Of a stretch of DNA of 64,000 nt, positions 39,501 to 52,395 are shown piece by piece. The stretch comes from Edolisoma coerulescens (taxonomy: Eukaryota; Chordata; Aves; Passeriformes; Campephagidae): NCBI GenBank assembly GCA_013397115.1, contig VWZW01004119.1, positions 1,984,342 through 2,048,341 on the forward strand. The letters run 5' to 3'. Below the pieces are notes generated by a model. The model was not told the origin of the DNA. It saw only the letters and a program-made list of their open reading frames with translations, and ran no database searches. Both the position numbers and the translations under genes were made by a program. Within the stretch, counting starts at the first letter, position 1, and each line of letters opens with the position of its first letter.

Positions 39501-41730
39501 TTATTTTTTAAGTGCAGTAGCAATGTCTTTTTTAAGTCTGGGTAGTTGTCTGCTTTGTTGGTCAAGTCACATATGGTGAATACCAGTCTTCTCAGAGGTT
39601 GCTATTTTGATATTGAAAATATAGAAAATATGGCTAAAAAAAAGAAAAGGATGGAGAGGGAGAACGGGAGGATGAGGCAATGTTTACATGGGGTGAATTG
39701 TTATTGTCTGTTGGCAGCATTAGTGGACAGGAAGGGTTTTATTTGTTTGTTTTGCTCAAACGACTTTTGTAGGTGCTGTGCAGTGGTTTCACTTGCAGAA
39801 TGTTGCAGAAGTGCCAGCCTGCTGATGGCATGGTATGGTGATCCCTCTGTTAGAGGGAAGGGAAAAGATGAAGAAAAAAGCTTAATGTCCTTAATATAAG
39901 AAGCAAGTTCTTCTTCTTTCCTTAGCAGCCCTAAAAAAGAGGCTATTTCGTCTAGTAAAATACATTATAGTGTTTTGTTTCTGAGCTATTATGTGAAGAA
40001 ATGAGGTATATGTTTGCTAACTGTGCAGGTCGTATTTTTTATTATTGAGAATATTTTTAGATTTTCTAGTATTGTCTAAGTTGTAATTCTCAAGATGGAT
40101 TTAAAATGGACGTCGTATGTAGATTTTAACTATATTAAAAGCAAATTCTATTTATTTTAGCAGTGTTGGGGTTTTTTATGTGGTGGGTTTTTTTTTGGTT
40201 TTGAAAGTGTAATAAGTGTAATGTCTTCTCCTTTTCCCCTAATGTGTTTGAGATGAGGACAAAGACTTTCATGCCCAATATGGATATGTCTGTATAATAA
40301 AATTAAATACTCTATGGTCAGTATTACCTTCTGATTAAAATGGAGTGTAATAACATCCTTTGGGATTGATTTATAGCAGTGGGTCATGGCATGTCCTGCA
40401 ATTCATATTGTCTAGACCAGGTATTGCTAACAACAAATAGAGTGGGCTCCAAATTAAATTATCCTACAAAATTGTGACCTGCATTGTACCTGCAGGAACC
40501 TACAGGATATCTGTGTCCTGTGAATGAGTGTTCTCTGACAAATGTTGCCTTCTCTGAAGAATGTGCAGTGTGAGTTTCCTTTGTTGCCTAACCCATTCTT
40601 TAGGAGTTGTCAGAGATAATTCACTTCTAAATTATCCCCTCAGAAGCATTTCTTAAAGCACCATTGCTTACCTCTGGCATTAAACTGTTCAAACTCTCTC
40701 TGGAAGTCATTTCCCTTAAATACTTTGCATTGTGAAAGTAACTCCATATACATATAGGCATCTCTTTACATTGTAATAATCTACTGCTTAGCATGTCTGT
40801 GGAACAATGTTTTAGTGGCTTTATTGTTGTGTGATGATGGTTTGTGGGGTTCATAACCCCTGCAGGGGGAAGTCCTGGAGAAGCTGGAAGGTGGTGGATT
40901 TCTGGCTTTGCTGGAAGGGGGTTGAAGGAAAGGAATGTCCCAGCCTGGTGCAGCCACTCCGTGTCCCTGCAGCTGCTCTCCGAGGCCACGTGCTTGATGG
41001 GATGCCTGTTGCAGCTGAATTATGCTTTAATTTTAACAGTGGGTGACTTAACTGCTCTGAAGTAAATAACTGGGTTTGATTTACAGCCTCACTAGATTTA
41101 TAAGAAGCTTTTGAATGTGCAGCTAAAAAGGAAAGAAATAAGACTGTTCTAGCTATGTACCTCCATAAATCTGTCTTTATTGTTCAGCATGTGCACGGGC
41201 CACTGGGACCCCATTACAGGTTTGCAATCACTGGGCAATGTGTTTGAGACTCAGTAATGCGGAAATTAGGAATGTTATGGTTTTCAACTATTCTTACTTA
41301 TTTCTGACATGAGATTGATGTCAGAAAATTCACTCTCTATAAAAATCCTAACAGTCAGGATTAAAAGATAGGGCCACACTCAGGGCCCTTATTTAATTGT
41401 TTCACACTTTTTCCTTGCTTGTTTAACCCATTGGCAACACAGCCAGCTCTGTGAGGCAGGACCGAGTACTGAAATTTCATTCATCTTACTCATTCCAGAA
41501 ACTTGATGCATTTCCTGATAGAATTGTTCTATAACAGAAGTAAAAGAAGAAATATGCTTAAGAATTTAGGACCAGATTTTGCTACCCTGCTGTAAAATTC
41601 CTGGAAAAGACACAAACGTACCTGGGGCATCATCACATTTCCTCTGAGTGCTCTGTAAACGAATTTGTTAGAAGAGGAAGATGTGATTCTTGTTGTTGTA
41701 TTGTTAATATTGTTTTATTGGATTCCCAGT

Positions 41731-41750
41731 AGGAGGAGGAGGAGGAGGTT
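41731..41750. repeat. (GGA)n microsatellite
   Basis: About six GGA units (gtaggaggaggaggaggagg), 70 bases upstream of the antisense CR1 at 41.82 kb. Confidence 0.9.
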
Positions 41751-41816
41751 TATTGTTAAACCCACACTTCCACATTTCTCTCTCAGTACCTGCTCAATAC
41801 TTAACCTCAGCCGACG

Positions 41817-42040
41817 TAGAATCATGGAATCACAGGATGGTTTGGGTTGAAAGAGACCTCTAGGATCATCTCATTCCCCAGCCATGGGCAGGGACACCTT
41901 CCACTAGCCCAGGGTGCTCCAAGCCCATCCAGCCTGGCCTTGAACACTCCCAGGGATGGGGCAGCCACAGCCTGTTCCAGCTCCTCAGCAAATGCCCAGA
42001 TTTGTTCTCCTCTACCTGGTTGGAAGCTGAATGCCTGAAT
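41817..42040 (-). mobile_element. CR1 LINE 3' fragment (antisense)
   Basis: The + strand starts tagaatcatggaatcacaggatggtttgggttgaaagagacc, continues agccatgggcagggacacc and tccaagcccatccagcctgg, and ends around ctggttggaagctgaatg. It is an antisense, 5'-truncated CR1. Confidence 0.9.
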
Positions 42041-43141
42041 CGCAGAGTGCCTGAATCGACCACATCTCTGAGAGATTTTGTGTCTTTCTGAGCCATCAGG
42101 ATGCTTTCATTAAGTATTCATAATATTTAGATTGCTCTTATAATTTTAAAAATTCTTTAGCTTGGGGAAACTGCTATTGTCTCAGTGTTCACATTTATAG
42201 GTTTTTAATGCAGTATGTTATGCTCTAGGGTTGAAAGAAAGCCAGCAATATTTTTGTCAGTAACCAAATTGATTGACTTTTAAATTATTTTACTCAGCAA
42301 AGAAAATGAAAAGCTTTCTCTTCTTTTGAGGAACTTGAAGTCTGGATGCTTTAAAGTGCTTATTTAAATTTAGTATATTTTAGGTTCTGCATTGTGCTTC
42401 TAACAAAGAGTATCTGTGAAGGCTGATTTAACTCAGAGGAATCAGATATTTGAGGATGAGTCATTTGAAAAAGATGGATGGATATTTTTCACTTGATTTT
42501 TCATTTCTCAATTTATGTAATAATCACTCCGGACATGGCTGTTAAAAGCTGAGACACCAGCATGTCTGACTTATTGATGGTGACATCTTTTATAAAAATC
42601 ATATTTTTTAAGTGGCATTGCAGACAGAATTATGGCAAATTGCTGGTAGGAGAAGTGGCACAGAAAAAATCCATTCCAGCTTCCCTTTCCTGAGCCACAG
42701 TGTCAGTACAAGGCTGTCTGGGCTGCTAATTAGGAGCATTAATGTCAGAAGAGAGGCACAGCAAAGGCAGTGCTGCTGCAAGGTTTCACAGCTTGTCATT
42801 TACGTGGTTTAACACTACTTACTGCTCTCACCATCACTGGCTATTGGAGAAATAAAAAAGACTTGGAGCTCCTTGTCTTGTTCCAAACTTGGCTTTTTAC
42901 TCATTGGAGGTAAAAAGTCCATCCCCAAGTGTCTTTCTGCATTTCTTTGCAATAAAATTTGCTTTTTTACTTTATAAATACATAATTTTATCTTTTTTTT
43001 CTTTCTAACTCAGTAATAAATTAAATTAAGTCTGGCCGTGCCAGTTTGGACATTGCATTCCAAAGGGAGATATATGGGTTATAGAAGAAAAAGAAGAAAT
43101 TTAAACTAATCAAAATAATTCTTCCTTTAAGATCAATTTTT

Positions 43142-43252
43142 GCAAAAGAAAAAAAAGAAAAAAACCCGCAAAAAACCCCAAAAAACAAAACAAAACCAAA
43201 ACCAAAACAAAACCAAAAAAACCCCACAAAAAACCAAAAAAACAAACAGCAT
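43142..43252. repeat. A/C-rich low-complexity tract (AAAAC/AAAACC)n
   Basis: Runs of AAAAC, AAAACC, AAAAAACCCC and AAAAAAACC occupy about 110 bases, preceded by A/G-rich AAAAGAAAAAAAAG. The unit is the reverse complement of the G/T-rich tract at 29.4-29.76 kb in the same intron. Confidence 0.95.
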
Positions 43253-46200
43253 TTTTATGTCAAAAATAAAGATTGTTTTAAGCACTTTCAAATATATATT
43301 TTACAAATATATATTAATGTGGGGAAAGTCTAAACATGAAATCAATACTGATTTATATATGCACAGATGAGGAAGTCCTCATTGCAGTAACATCCAGAAT
43401 AAGGAAAAATTTAAAATGTAAGGTAATAGAAGGTAAGTTCTTTCCCTTAAAGTAGTGAGAGATTGTCTATCTCTTTCATTATTGACAAGAAGCATATGGA
43501 GAGTTCAATGAATATTTTTATTTTAATTGTGTTTCATCCAAAATCATTCCCCAGTTCACTCAGAAGTTTCTCAAAACCACTCCAACAACTCAGGAATTCC
43601 ACTGAGTAGTTCGCTCAGATCAGTTCTTACATTAAAAATAAAGAATGTTTATACTGAAGCTTTTAACAGGAAAAAGCTTGCTAATTTTTGTTTCTACATC
43701 TGGGAAAAATAAAATCTGTTAATACGACACTGATTTTAATAGACAGTGCATGGGCAGAACCCTTGATCACAGCAGTAACAGAAATACAAGAATATGTCGC
43801 TGCTTTTCCCTCTCTTGTGCTGGAGATCTGAAGTCTTGTCCAAGTCTTGATTTGAAATGGAAATAAATGTAGTAATTCACACAGTACAAGAGATATGTTG
43901 GGAAATCAAAGTGAAAAAAGACAGCCATTCTATTTTTCTCTGATTTCCATAAACTCTGGTTTGGCCATAAGACATTTATTTCCAGGACCCTTTGAAGATT
44001 TAGCCACCCTCATATGAAATTATTATTTTCTCTAAAGGTCTGGTAATATCTGTGTGTTTAAAAGAAATAGGAAAAGTTCACTTCTAGACACACTTCTGCT
44101 GTGCCCATGGTCTACATAATGTCATTAAGTAGAGCAGAATTTAACCTATATGCTGTCTTAACTATTCTTTATGAAGTCCTTAAGAGGAAATCCTAGTTTT
44201 TAGAAAGTAATAAAGGAAAGAAGATCACATTTGGCAGAAACGCTCCAAGGAAACTGTTATTAATATAGGAAAAGCCTTCAGAACTATATAGAAGATTGCT
44301 CAGAATAAATATGTGTGTTTCCAAGGGGAAACATTTCTTTTTAGAGACTTTTGAAACCGTGTGAATGAAAGAAAAAAAGATTAATTACTTTAAAGATGTG
44401 AGTGGACCGGACATCTGCACATATTGGGGTTTATATATGAATCCAGAAATAGGCATGAAATGAATTCAGTAAGTTCTTGAGTACAAGAAGTTATATATAT
44501 TTTTTTTTTTTTTTAAAGTCCCCAGTTCAACCACAGCCTTATCTCTGTGGCTTACAGTGCGTGCAACTCCTGTGATAACTGGAGAGCCATTCACAGCAGC
44601 TGCATGCAGAGCTGCTACAAACCACAGAGATTAAAACAGAGTTCACAAAACCCATTATCTGCCAGCTGAGGGGATTTCTCATGTAGAATTTGATTTGCTG
44701 GGGGAATGGACTTGGACAATTTTTTATCAACTTCTCTTGTGAGAAGGTGGATGTGTCCAATGCAGAGGGCATGGAACAGAGACAAAACCCAAAGCAGATC
44801 AATGGTATCTTCAACACACAAATGCCTCTGTGTGCTCAGTGTCCAGGTTCATTGCTAATGACAGGGATGGGCTGGTTTTGAGGGAAGTGTTCTTTGCATG
44901 GCAGGACATCTCTCTGAGGAAGTCTGTTCTTCTTCTGAAGGCAATGACGAGGAATTCATGTGTTGCTTTTACTGGAAACTCTATGATAACATAAAGTCTT
45001 GAAACGTGGCATGCTCTGGAAGGAACAGCTTTACTAGGAATGCAGTTGGAATGAGCCTAAACCTCTCCAATAGCCTGTGCTGCTGGGGCTTCCATGCCCT
45101 TCCCAAAGGCATCCTGATGGTGGAAGGAAATTGGGTAAATACGTATTAAAAACTACCAGTGCTGTTTGACACAAAGGTTATGGTGTGGTATTGCTTCTGG
45201 ATGTCTCCCTTCTCCTGGAGCGCTGAGCTCACTTTTAACCAGCTACTGCAAATGGTTATCCCTAATATAACCTTGAATGAATTATTCTTGGTTTCCATAA
45301 AAAAAAAAAAAACCCTGTTTGGTGCAATTTCTTGTGATATGTTACCAAAAACCTATGGAAAGAACAGAGCAAACATTTTATAACTGTAAGTACTGTTATG
45401 TTAACAAATCCAATAACCTGTGTGTGATGTGCCTTTCACGTATGTATCACATTTATCTAAAAGTAGGTACATTTTTCACACAATAAGAAGAAAAACATAC
45501 CCTCCTCCAACAGGCTTCTACTTAAACTTGTTCTTTTTCATCCACTTCCCAGTGTACAGCAATCGTCTAGAGCTCTCTTTGCAGGAATTTAATTACTAGT
45601 TTTATTTCTACAAATGTTTGAAATTGGATCCCTTTTGTACCTTTTGTCCTGTGTAAACGATATTTCCTGAAATGCTTCTATTACATAGAAGCTTATCTGC
45701 AATTTTCAAAAGTCTCCCTGAATCAGTAAACCATACATTTTTCATACCATGAATTCAGCTTCAGAAAATGGCAAACAGACACATTGAAAATGATTTAACT
45801 ATTACTGATTTTCAGAGGCACAGAGTTTTCTTCTGGTATTTTAAAAAGCATGTCTTATATTTTGCTTGGAAAAGGGGAGGAAAAAAGAAAAAAGTGTTTT
45901 CTTCCTTTTGTCGTAAAGTCATCGGTGCTCACATGTCTCACAGTGCATCTGACATTGGCCTCCTCTGGAGTTTGGATATTGGGCTAAATGGAGCATTCCT
46001 TTATTCTGGCTCAGCAGATCTTTGTAATAGAACCTATCAGGCACAATATTCACTTTGAATTAAAAGGGAAATGAGTAGTGGAAGGACAGGAATGGGAGAG
46101 GCAAAGACAGCAGTGAACTGTGTGATGGGATGGCTGAGGTGGGATACAGTTGGTGTTCCTGGTGTTTCATTGAGTAAATCTTGTTTAAGTTACATGCACT

Positions 46201-47650
46201 TTGAAGGACAATAAATGAGCCTCTGTGGCTGTTCTAAGCAAGTACCAGGCTCATAAGCCCTGAGTTATCATCAAAAACTGAATGAAGACAATTTTTGCTC
46301 AATCAGGTTTACTTGCTGCTCTCCAGTACAGCGTGGATGTGATGGCAGCAGCAGTTTTGTATTGGATTGTGGAAAGCAAACCTAAAAATCCCACATCTGA
46401 AGGATGATAAACATACAGATAACTGAAAGTAAAAAGGAAAAAGAAGCTACTACAAGAAATTATATTGCATCACACCTGCCTTCTCTCACCGTGATAGACT
46501 CTCCGCCTATGTTAGCACTGTTTCGAAACCACTGTAATATAATTAACATCTTATTTTTCTTAAAATCAAAAATCATTAATAATGAACATTGAAAACATTT
46601 AATAGGAAATATTTTTCTCTTAATTGAGTTACTCTTAATTTAATAATAACTAAGTCTTACAGAGTATTGTCAATACAGTACTGTCAACAAGAAGAGGAAG
46701 AAAAGAAGTCTTAGTTAAATGAAATGGATGAAGTTATGTTCTTTGCACTTCTCTAGATTTTTGCTTACTGTAACAGTAAGACTGTGTATGGACAGGTCAG
46801 CTGACTTGTAAGAAAAATGCAGGATTTATAAGGCATTTACAGAAAATGGTTCCAGGATCTCACAAGGGAAAAAATTAAATGAGCAGTTGTGTTGGGGGGC
46901 TGTGAAGCCACCACAGTATCCTGAGAAGGAAAACTTGGTTATTAATAAATGTCTCCATATTATCACACAGACAGTTACTTCAATACTACTTCTTGTGGCA
47001 ATTATCAGAAATCTGGTTGCATCCAGATAACCCAGAACTACAAGAAAAAAGTGTTTTAAGTGAAAATGAATGCAAAGATATGGTGGGTTTAAACATGCAT
47101 ATCATATTTTATTTTCATTTCCATGAAGTATTTCTGGTCTGCTTTTAGTCCCCTTCAAATATAACCAACAAACTCTTTCAACCTTTACCCATGTCCCATC
47201 CCCAGGGTGTAGCAGACATCCTAGAACACTAAATTCAGAACTTGAGTGGCTTCAGAGCTGCCTTCTGCCAGCAATCTGGCACCATCAGTTTCAGCTGTTT
47301 CACAGGTGCACCATCATTCAGTGGTGTTACTTCTGAGGATACCATAAAAAAAACCCCACAATGACAGACTTAAAAATATTGAAGAGAGCTCCAAACAAAC
47401 GTGTGTCTTTCACACCACTGAGGTTGCAATCAGATCTCTGTACTTAGAAAGGAACAATTCTCCCCCACCACTATTTGTGTACTGAGAATTGGATTCCTTA
47501 TTAGAAGCCATGTGATAGATGTAAAGCAGCTGGGGCTCTTTAAGTGAGTGGAGCATCTGCTGGCAGAGCAGGCAGCAGCCAATTGCATGGATTGAAACTG
47601 CACTCCTGAGCTTCTCTTTCTTTCTTTTCTTTTTTTTTTGTTTTTGGCAG

Positions 47651-47813
47651 ATGTACAGCAAATAGCAATCGACTGGATCACGGGGAATTTTTACTTTGTG
47701 GATCACGTCAGTGACAGGATCTTTGCTTGCAGCCAGAACGGGTCAGTGTGTGTGACCCTCATCGAGCTGGACCTTAACAACCCCAAGGCCATAGCTGTTG
47801 ATCCGACATCAGG
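47651..47813 (+). CDS. LRP1B: LRP1B coding exon: first propeller, second YWTD-type repeat
   Basis: This 163-bp exon has acceptor ggcag|at and donor gg|gtaagg (GT at 47814). Its phase is 1 at the start and 2 at the end. It reads [20 protein letters not shown], then [22 protein letters not shown] and [13 protein letters not shown]. This is a full LDL-receptor class B strand set, with the [14 protein letters not shown] motif in the place of xAVDWxxxxxYWTD and the PKAIAVDP turn that starts the next blade. NGS is a possible N-glycosylation site. The [10 protein letters not shown] stretch resembles LRP1B more than LRP1, which has an extra acidic run there as far as I recall. The next exon should encode GKLFF-type sequence, and I could not find it before 64000, so it lies beyond the window. 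Confidence 0.92.
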
Positions 47814-50800
47814 GTAAGGTTCTTTCTTTGCATTGGGATTTATTTTACATGAGGCACGCTTGTCTGTGACTGCACATAACAAATGTTTCATGCAGGTGTT
47901 TTAAAATCTGGTTTTTTCTTTGCTGTATTAAGTCACTTGCATAGTTGCTATAATAAAGCAATAACGTGTAATGAACGTGGAGCACGTAGTTGACCTTGTT
48001 AATTGCAATATTAACTGCGGCATGTGCCTTGTAACTTCTCAAAATGGAAGGAAAACTGAAAAAGTAATTTAATCCCTACTTTTCATAACATTTGCTTTTG
48101 CGTTTGCTTTTCTGTAAGTTGTGTTTCTAACTAGGGTAAGTGGAAAAGGAATTTTTGAAGGATTTTTATGCTGCATCCCCTCGTTTACAGGAATACTGGA
48201 AATGAGTTTAACAAGTTTATTTACTTTTACCATTAAAGTGGAAGAATTTTTATTGTGCTTTAGGGGGTCAGCTATAACGGTAATATTGCATTGTATTTGC
48301 TTTTTCTGTTCCATAGATAGCTGCCTTCGGTGCCAGTTGGGAATTAAGCCTTGCTTAAAATACAGGGTACTAAATGCTTTCCATTCTATAGCATCCACCA
48401 GCTGGGAAAAGTTTTCAAGCAATAATGGTGTAAAAGCATAACTAAATAGGAGTGGGATCAATTAACTTAAAACAGGATCAAGGTAACTTAAAAACTAAAT
48501 TTTGGTGAGGAGTTTTGAACAGGGATTTTATCTTGGTTTCATTAGTCAGTAAGCAGTTCAGACCAAAATGCCTGATGGAATATGTCCTAAACTGCCATAA
48601 GCCCCTTCTCAATAAATACAAAAATATTTACTGTAGAACAGCTTGTCATCCATATGTGGACTTTTGTCAGTCTTTATTTAAAGCCTGACCGAATATTAAG
48701 ATGCATTATCACAATGACTTCAATTCTGACAGGAACAGCTTGCGTGTAAAGTTTACAAAGAAGTTTGATAATGTAATCTTGAGTATAGCTGTATTTCTCT
48801 CTGCAGCAGATGGTATGCTTGACTTGATCTGACTGCAGAGTTGTTCTAAAAGAAAAATAAAAATTCATGTAGAAATTGATTTTCTGCAAGTTCTGATCTG
48901 AAAGAACTTGAAGCTTTCAAATTTGCTGACAGCACCCTTTTTTCTATGCATTTACTTGTATATTCTTTGCTGAATTTACTGGATGAATCGAAAGCCTGTC
49001 ATTAGCTAATCTTATCTGGCAGGGATGCAGGAATTGTACCCAAGCCTTTGGTTCTGTGAGGAGGGACAGAAAAATGAGAGACTCTTTTCCTTCCATTGTT
49101 ACCTGCTGGCTACAAACCATTCTTGCTCAGAGAGTCGCCTGCTCAGTGCCATGTGCAAGATGAAGAGTGGCTGTTTTAGGCAGGTGGAAGTGCTGGCCTA
49201 CAGGAAAGGCCACAAGTAATCATGATATTTTACAGTGTGATTCTTATTAAGCAATCTCCATTTATTTTGTGGTGAAAATACTGGGTGGAAAATGTTCTCA
49301 GAATATGTGTTTTGCAGTTCAGCAGTTATTTCATCACTATTTTTATTGGCATTTTTATTATCTGACATACGTTGTTCTGTTAATTGGATACTTAACATAT
49401 ATTTTAACTGCTAAACCCCAACTTATATATTAGTTCTGTTAGTTTTTGACTGGGTTTTGATACAGAATGCAAACAGATAATCAAAAAACATTCTGGCTAT
49501 TTAAAAATCTTCTGACCCTTTCATTGTTTGGTTTTTTTTTATTTTTCTGTCCTTCTTTTATCTCTTTCATGCTGATAGTAGTTAAGACTTATTTTGGTGT
49601 CAAAGAATTAACGTGGTATTGCTTTCTGAGTAACTTGGTGGGTTTATTTTATTTAAAAAACCACAAAAGCATCCCTACTAAAACCATATTGCAAGTTGAG
49701 CTCTGAATGAGTTGCTGATCGCACAGAGGAGACCATTTCCTATGCTAAGAAATTCAGAGTGTGATCCCAAGCCTTTATGTCTGTGATAAACTTCCTGTAG
49801 CAGCACAGGGTCAAGCCCTGCTATTCTTGCATGTTCAGTTCTGTGTGTTATGAGTTGAGTTGTGTCGTGAACCAGAAATTCTGCTTTTATCCATAAAACA
49901 ACCAAGGTACAGTGGAAAATTTGCTCATTCCAAATGGTTCCTCTCGCTGCACTCAAGAACATCTTTTCTGAGTGTGGTTAATTTTACATCTCTGTGCCTG
50001 CAAGTTCTTTTGGATGTTTAGTGGTGATGGTTTGATATATTCCCCTATGAGCTTACAATGGAACTTGAGCTACTGAGCTTCTTTCATATCACACAGGGAG
50101 TGAAAGAACTTTTCATAAAAGTTTATTCTCATAAAACTGAATTTGAAATTGAAAGAAGAAAGATTCTGCTATTCATACAGCTCTTGAAGAGCCAAGTTTC
50201 TTATGTTTCTACTTTAAGCATGCTACTTTGGCAGGATTTCAGCACTTTATCAATCCGAACTGTGTTTGATGTTTTGATTATTCCAGACTAGGTCTAATGC
50301 ACGCCCACCAGAAAAATACCTCCTTCCCCAAATGAGCTGGAGTTTTGCTACTTAGGGGTTTTGCAGTGCTGATCCTCATCCATTACATCAACTAATCTAC
50401 TAATCAACTAATTATCAACGAAGAGTAGCACAGTGTAAGTATCAGACCTGTGCTCAGGAGAGCATTTCCAGGGGCAAAGGATGTGTCTCCACTGATCACT
50501 GGGAGCACTTCAGAACCCAGACTTGGCAGTGAAACATGGATTGAGGGAAAAGCTGGGACAAGGATAGTAGGAAATAAAGTGGTAATGGCAACAGAGAGGG
50601 AGAATAAATGGTTTTACAATAATATATTATCTATCAAATGCCTTTGAACTAAGATGTTTGGCTGCACATGTCTGCAGTTCGTAGCTTTGATAAATTTTAA
50701 TACGGGACTTCTTTTCTTCAGTGGTCAAGGAACAGAAGCGATTACTTTTGCTGGTCCATGAAATTGGTGTAAAATTGATGATGGTGCTGCTGACTGTCAA

Positions 50801-51816
50801 CATGAAACAAATATCAGCTGTGTTAGAATGGGTTTAGCTGAGATTCTCAGAACAGGTCTGCTGTACTCATGGGGAATGACTTTTCAAAGTATTCCAGCCA
50901 GTATTCCATTGGCATATTCATGAGACTGTGATCACCGGACACTGATGATAGGGAAGGCAACACATGTAGAACTCACAAGAGGATAGATCAGATTTAGGTG
51001 CTCTCCCAGCTCTGCCACAACCAGCTAAATGTCTATACACAGAGCATTTTATCTTTTTTTATGGCTCTGCTTTTCGTTGTATTTAATAAGAAGCACAAAA
51101 TGCTTGTTGTTCAAGCTCTGTGATGTTTGAATGCACTCAGGAACGTTAGGAATTAATATTACAGAATGCTAACTGTGTACATCTACGTGTTTATTCTGTA
51201 AATATGTCTGCTTAATTGCCTCCAGTGTTCAAGGTAAATTGTTGCCTTCCACTGCACCACAATGGCCATGGAGAATGTACAGAACCATTTTACATAGGAA
51301 AATGCCTTGGACGGGGGGATATGCTGCAGTTCCCTCCCAACAGGAGCACTTCAGTCCTGATCATACAGCTCAGACATCTGACATATATGGACTAATCTAA
51401 ATACCAGGGTGTCTTTATTTCTCTTCATACCCATTTTCTGATTTCTTTGGGAATGCCAGAAAACGGGGAAAGCAGATAAGGCTGCAGCCTCAGGGCTCCT
51501 TCTGATTCCAGAAATGTGCAACTTTTAGGAATGGCTCTGATGGTATTTGGGATACCAGCTGTAACTTTCTGGTTAATTTCCCAGTGTTATGGAAAAAAGA
51601 TGAACTTAAAGGGAATGTCTGAAATGTGGAGGGTATTGATGTAGCATCCACTGACAAAACTTTTCCAAACGTGAGGAGATGTGTGGATGGAGGTTACACA
51701 GGGCGACATTGCAAAGAGGATGTGCAGAGCAAGGCTGGAGTGTGGAAGGATGTGTGGAGCAGAGTGTGCAGCAGTATTGGGAGCGAGGAAATGGCTTGGA
51801 CACGTCCTATGTGAAC

Positions 51817-52395
51817 CTAGAATCATCGTAGAATTCCAGAATAGTGCGGGTTGGAATGGACCTTAAACTCATCCAGTTCTACCCCCTGCCATGGGCAGGG
51901 ACACTTTCCTCTATCTCAGGTGGCTCCAAGCCCTGTCCAACCTGGCCTTGGACACTTCCAGGGATCCAGGGGCAGTCACAGCTTCTCTGGGCAACCTGTG
52001 CCAGGACCTCACCACCCTCACAGGTGGAGGAATTCTTCCTTCCCAATATCCCATCTAAACCTGCCCTCCTTCAGTTGGAAGCCATTCCCTTATTCCTCTC
52101 CCTCCAGGCCCTTGTCTCAAGTCCCTCTCCAGCTCTCCTGGAGCCCCTTTAGGCTCTGGAAGTGGCTCTAAGGTCTTCCTGGAGCCTTCCCAGCCCTGGG
52201 GGCATCTTTGAGGCTTTCTCTGGAGTCGCTCCAGCAGCTCCCTGTCCTTCCCATGCTGAGGATCCCAGGGCTGGAGGCAGCTCTGTAAGGGGTCTCACTG
52301 GAGGGGCAGAATTCTCTCCCTTGCCCTGTCCACACTTTTTGTGATCCAGCTGGGACCTGGGTGGATTTCTGGGGCCAGTGCACATTGCAGGCAAA
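51817..52395 (-). mobile_element. Longest CR1 LINE copy in the window (antisense, about 580 bp)
   Basis: The + strand starts tagaatcatcgtagaattccagaatagtgcgggttggaatggacctt and follows the reverse complement of CR1 for about 580 bp. It passes ccatgggcagggacactttc, tccaacctggccttggacac, gtcgctccagcagctccctg, ggtctcactgga and tccagctgggacctgg, and ends at gcacattgcaggc. It covers mainly the 3' UTR side. No reverse transcriptase motifs are present, so it is immobile. Minus-strand ORFs of about 104 codons here come from the repeat. Confidence 0.9.

Larger units (their letters stand above)
28306..47650 (+). other. LRP1B: Long LRP1B intron inside the first propeller
   Basis: This 19.3-kb intron runs from gtaag to a strong acceptor (pyrimidine tract from about 47612 to 47646, then ggcag). 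It contains the G/T-rich low-complexity tract and G4 motif at 29.37-29.76 kb, further TTTG/TTTTTG runs near 30.97 and 36.51 kb, CR1 copies at 34.65-34.82 (+) and 41.82-42.04 kb (-), a GGA microsatellite near 41.73 kb and an A/C-rich tract at 43.14-43.25 kb. The block 33.5-34.3 kb is pyrimidine-rich, with two overlapping ORFs of no recognisable family. Elsewhere I see only AT-rich DNA without identifiable elements. Confidence 0.8.

Noticed and set aside
43021..43245. Minus-strand Phe/Gly-rich ORF
   Set aside because: It is the translation of the complement of the A/C-rich low-complexity tract.
51626..51814. Plus-strand ORF containing CVDGGYTGRHCKED, which looks like the end of an EGF module
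   Set aside because: Only two of the six EGF cysteines fit, there are no splice sites of suitable phase around it, and it abuts a CR1 copy. It is treated as chance.
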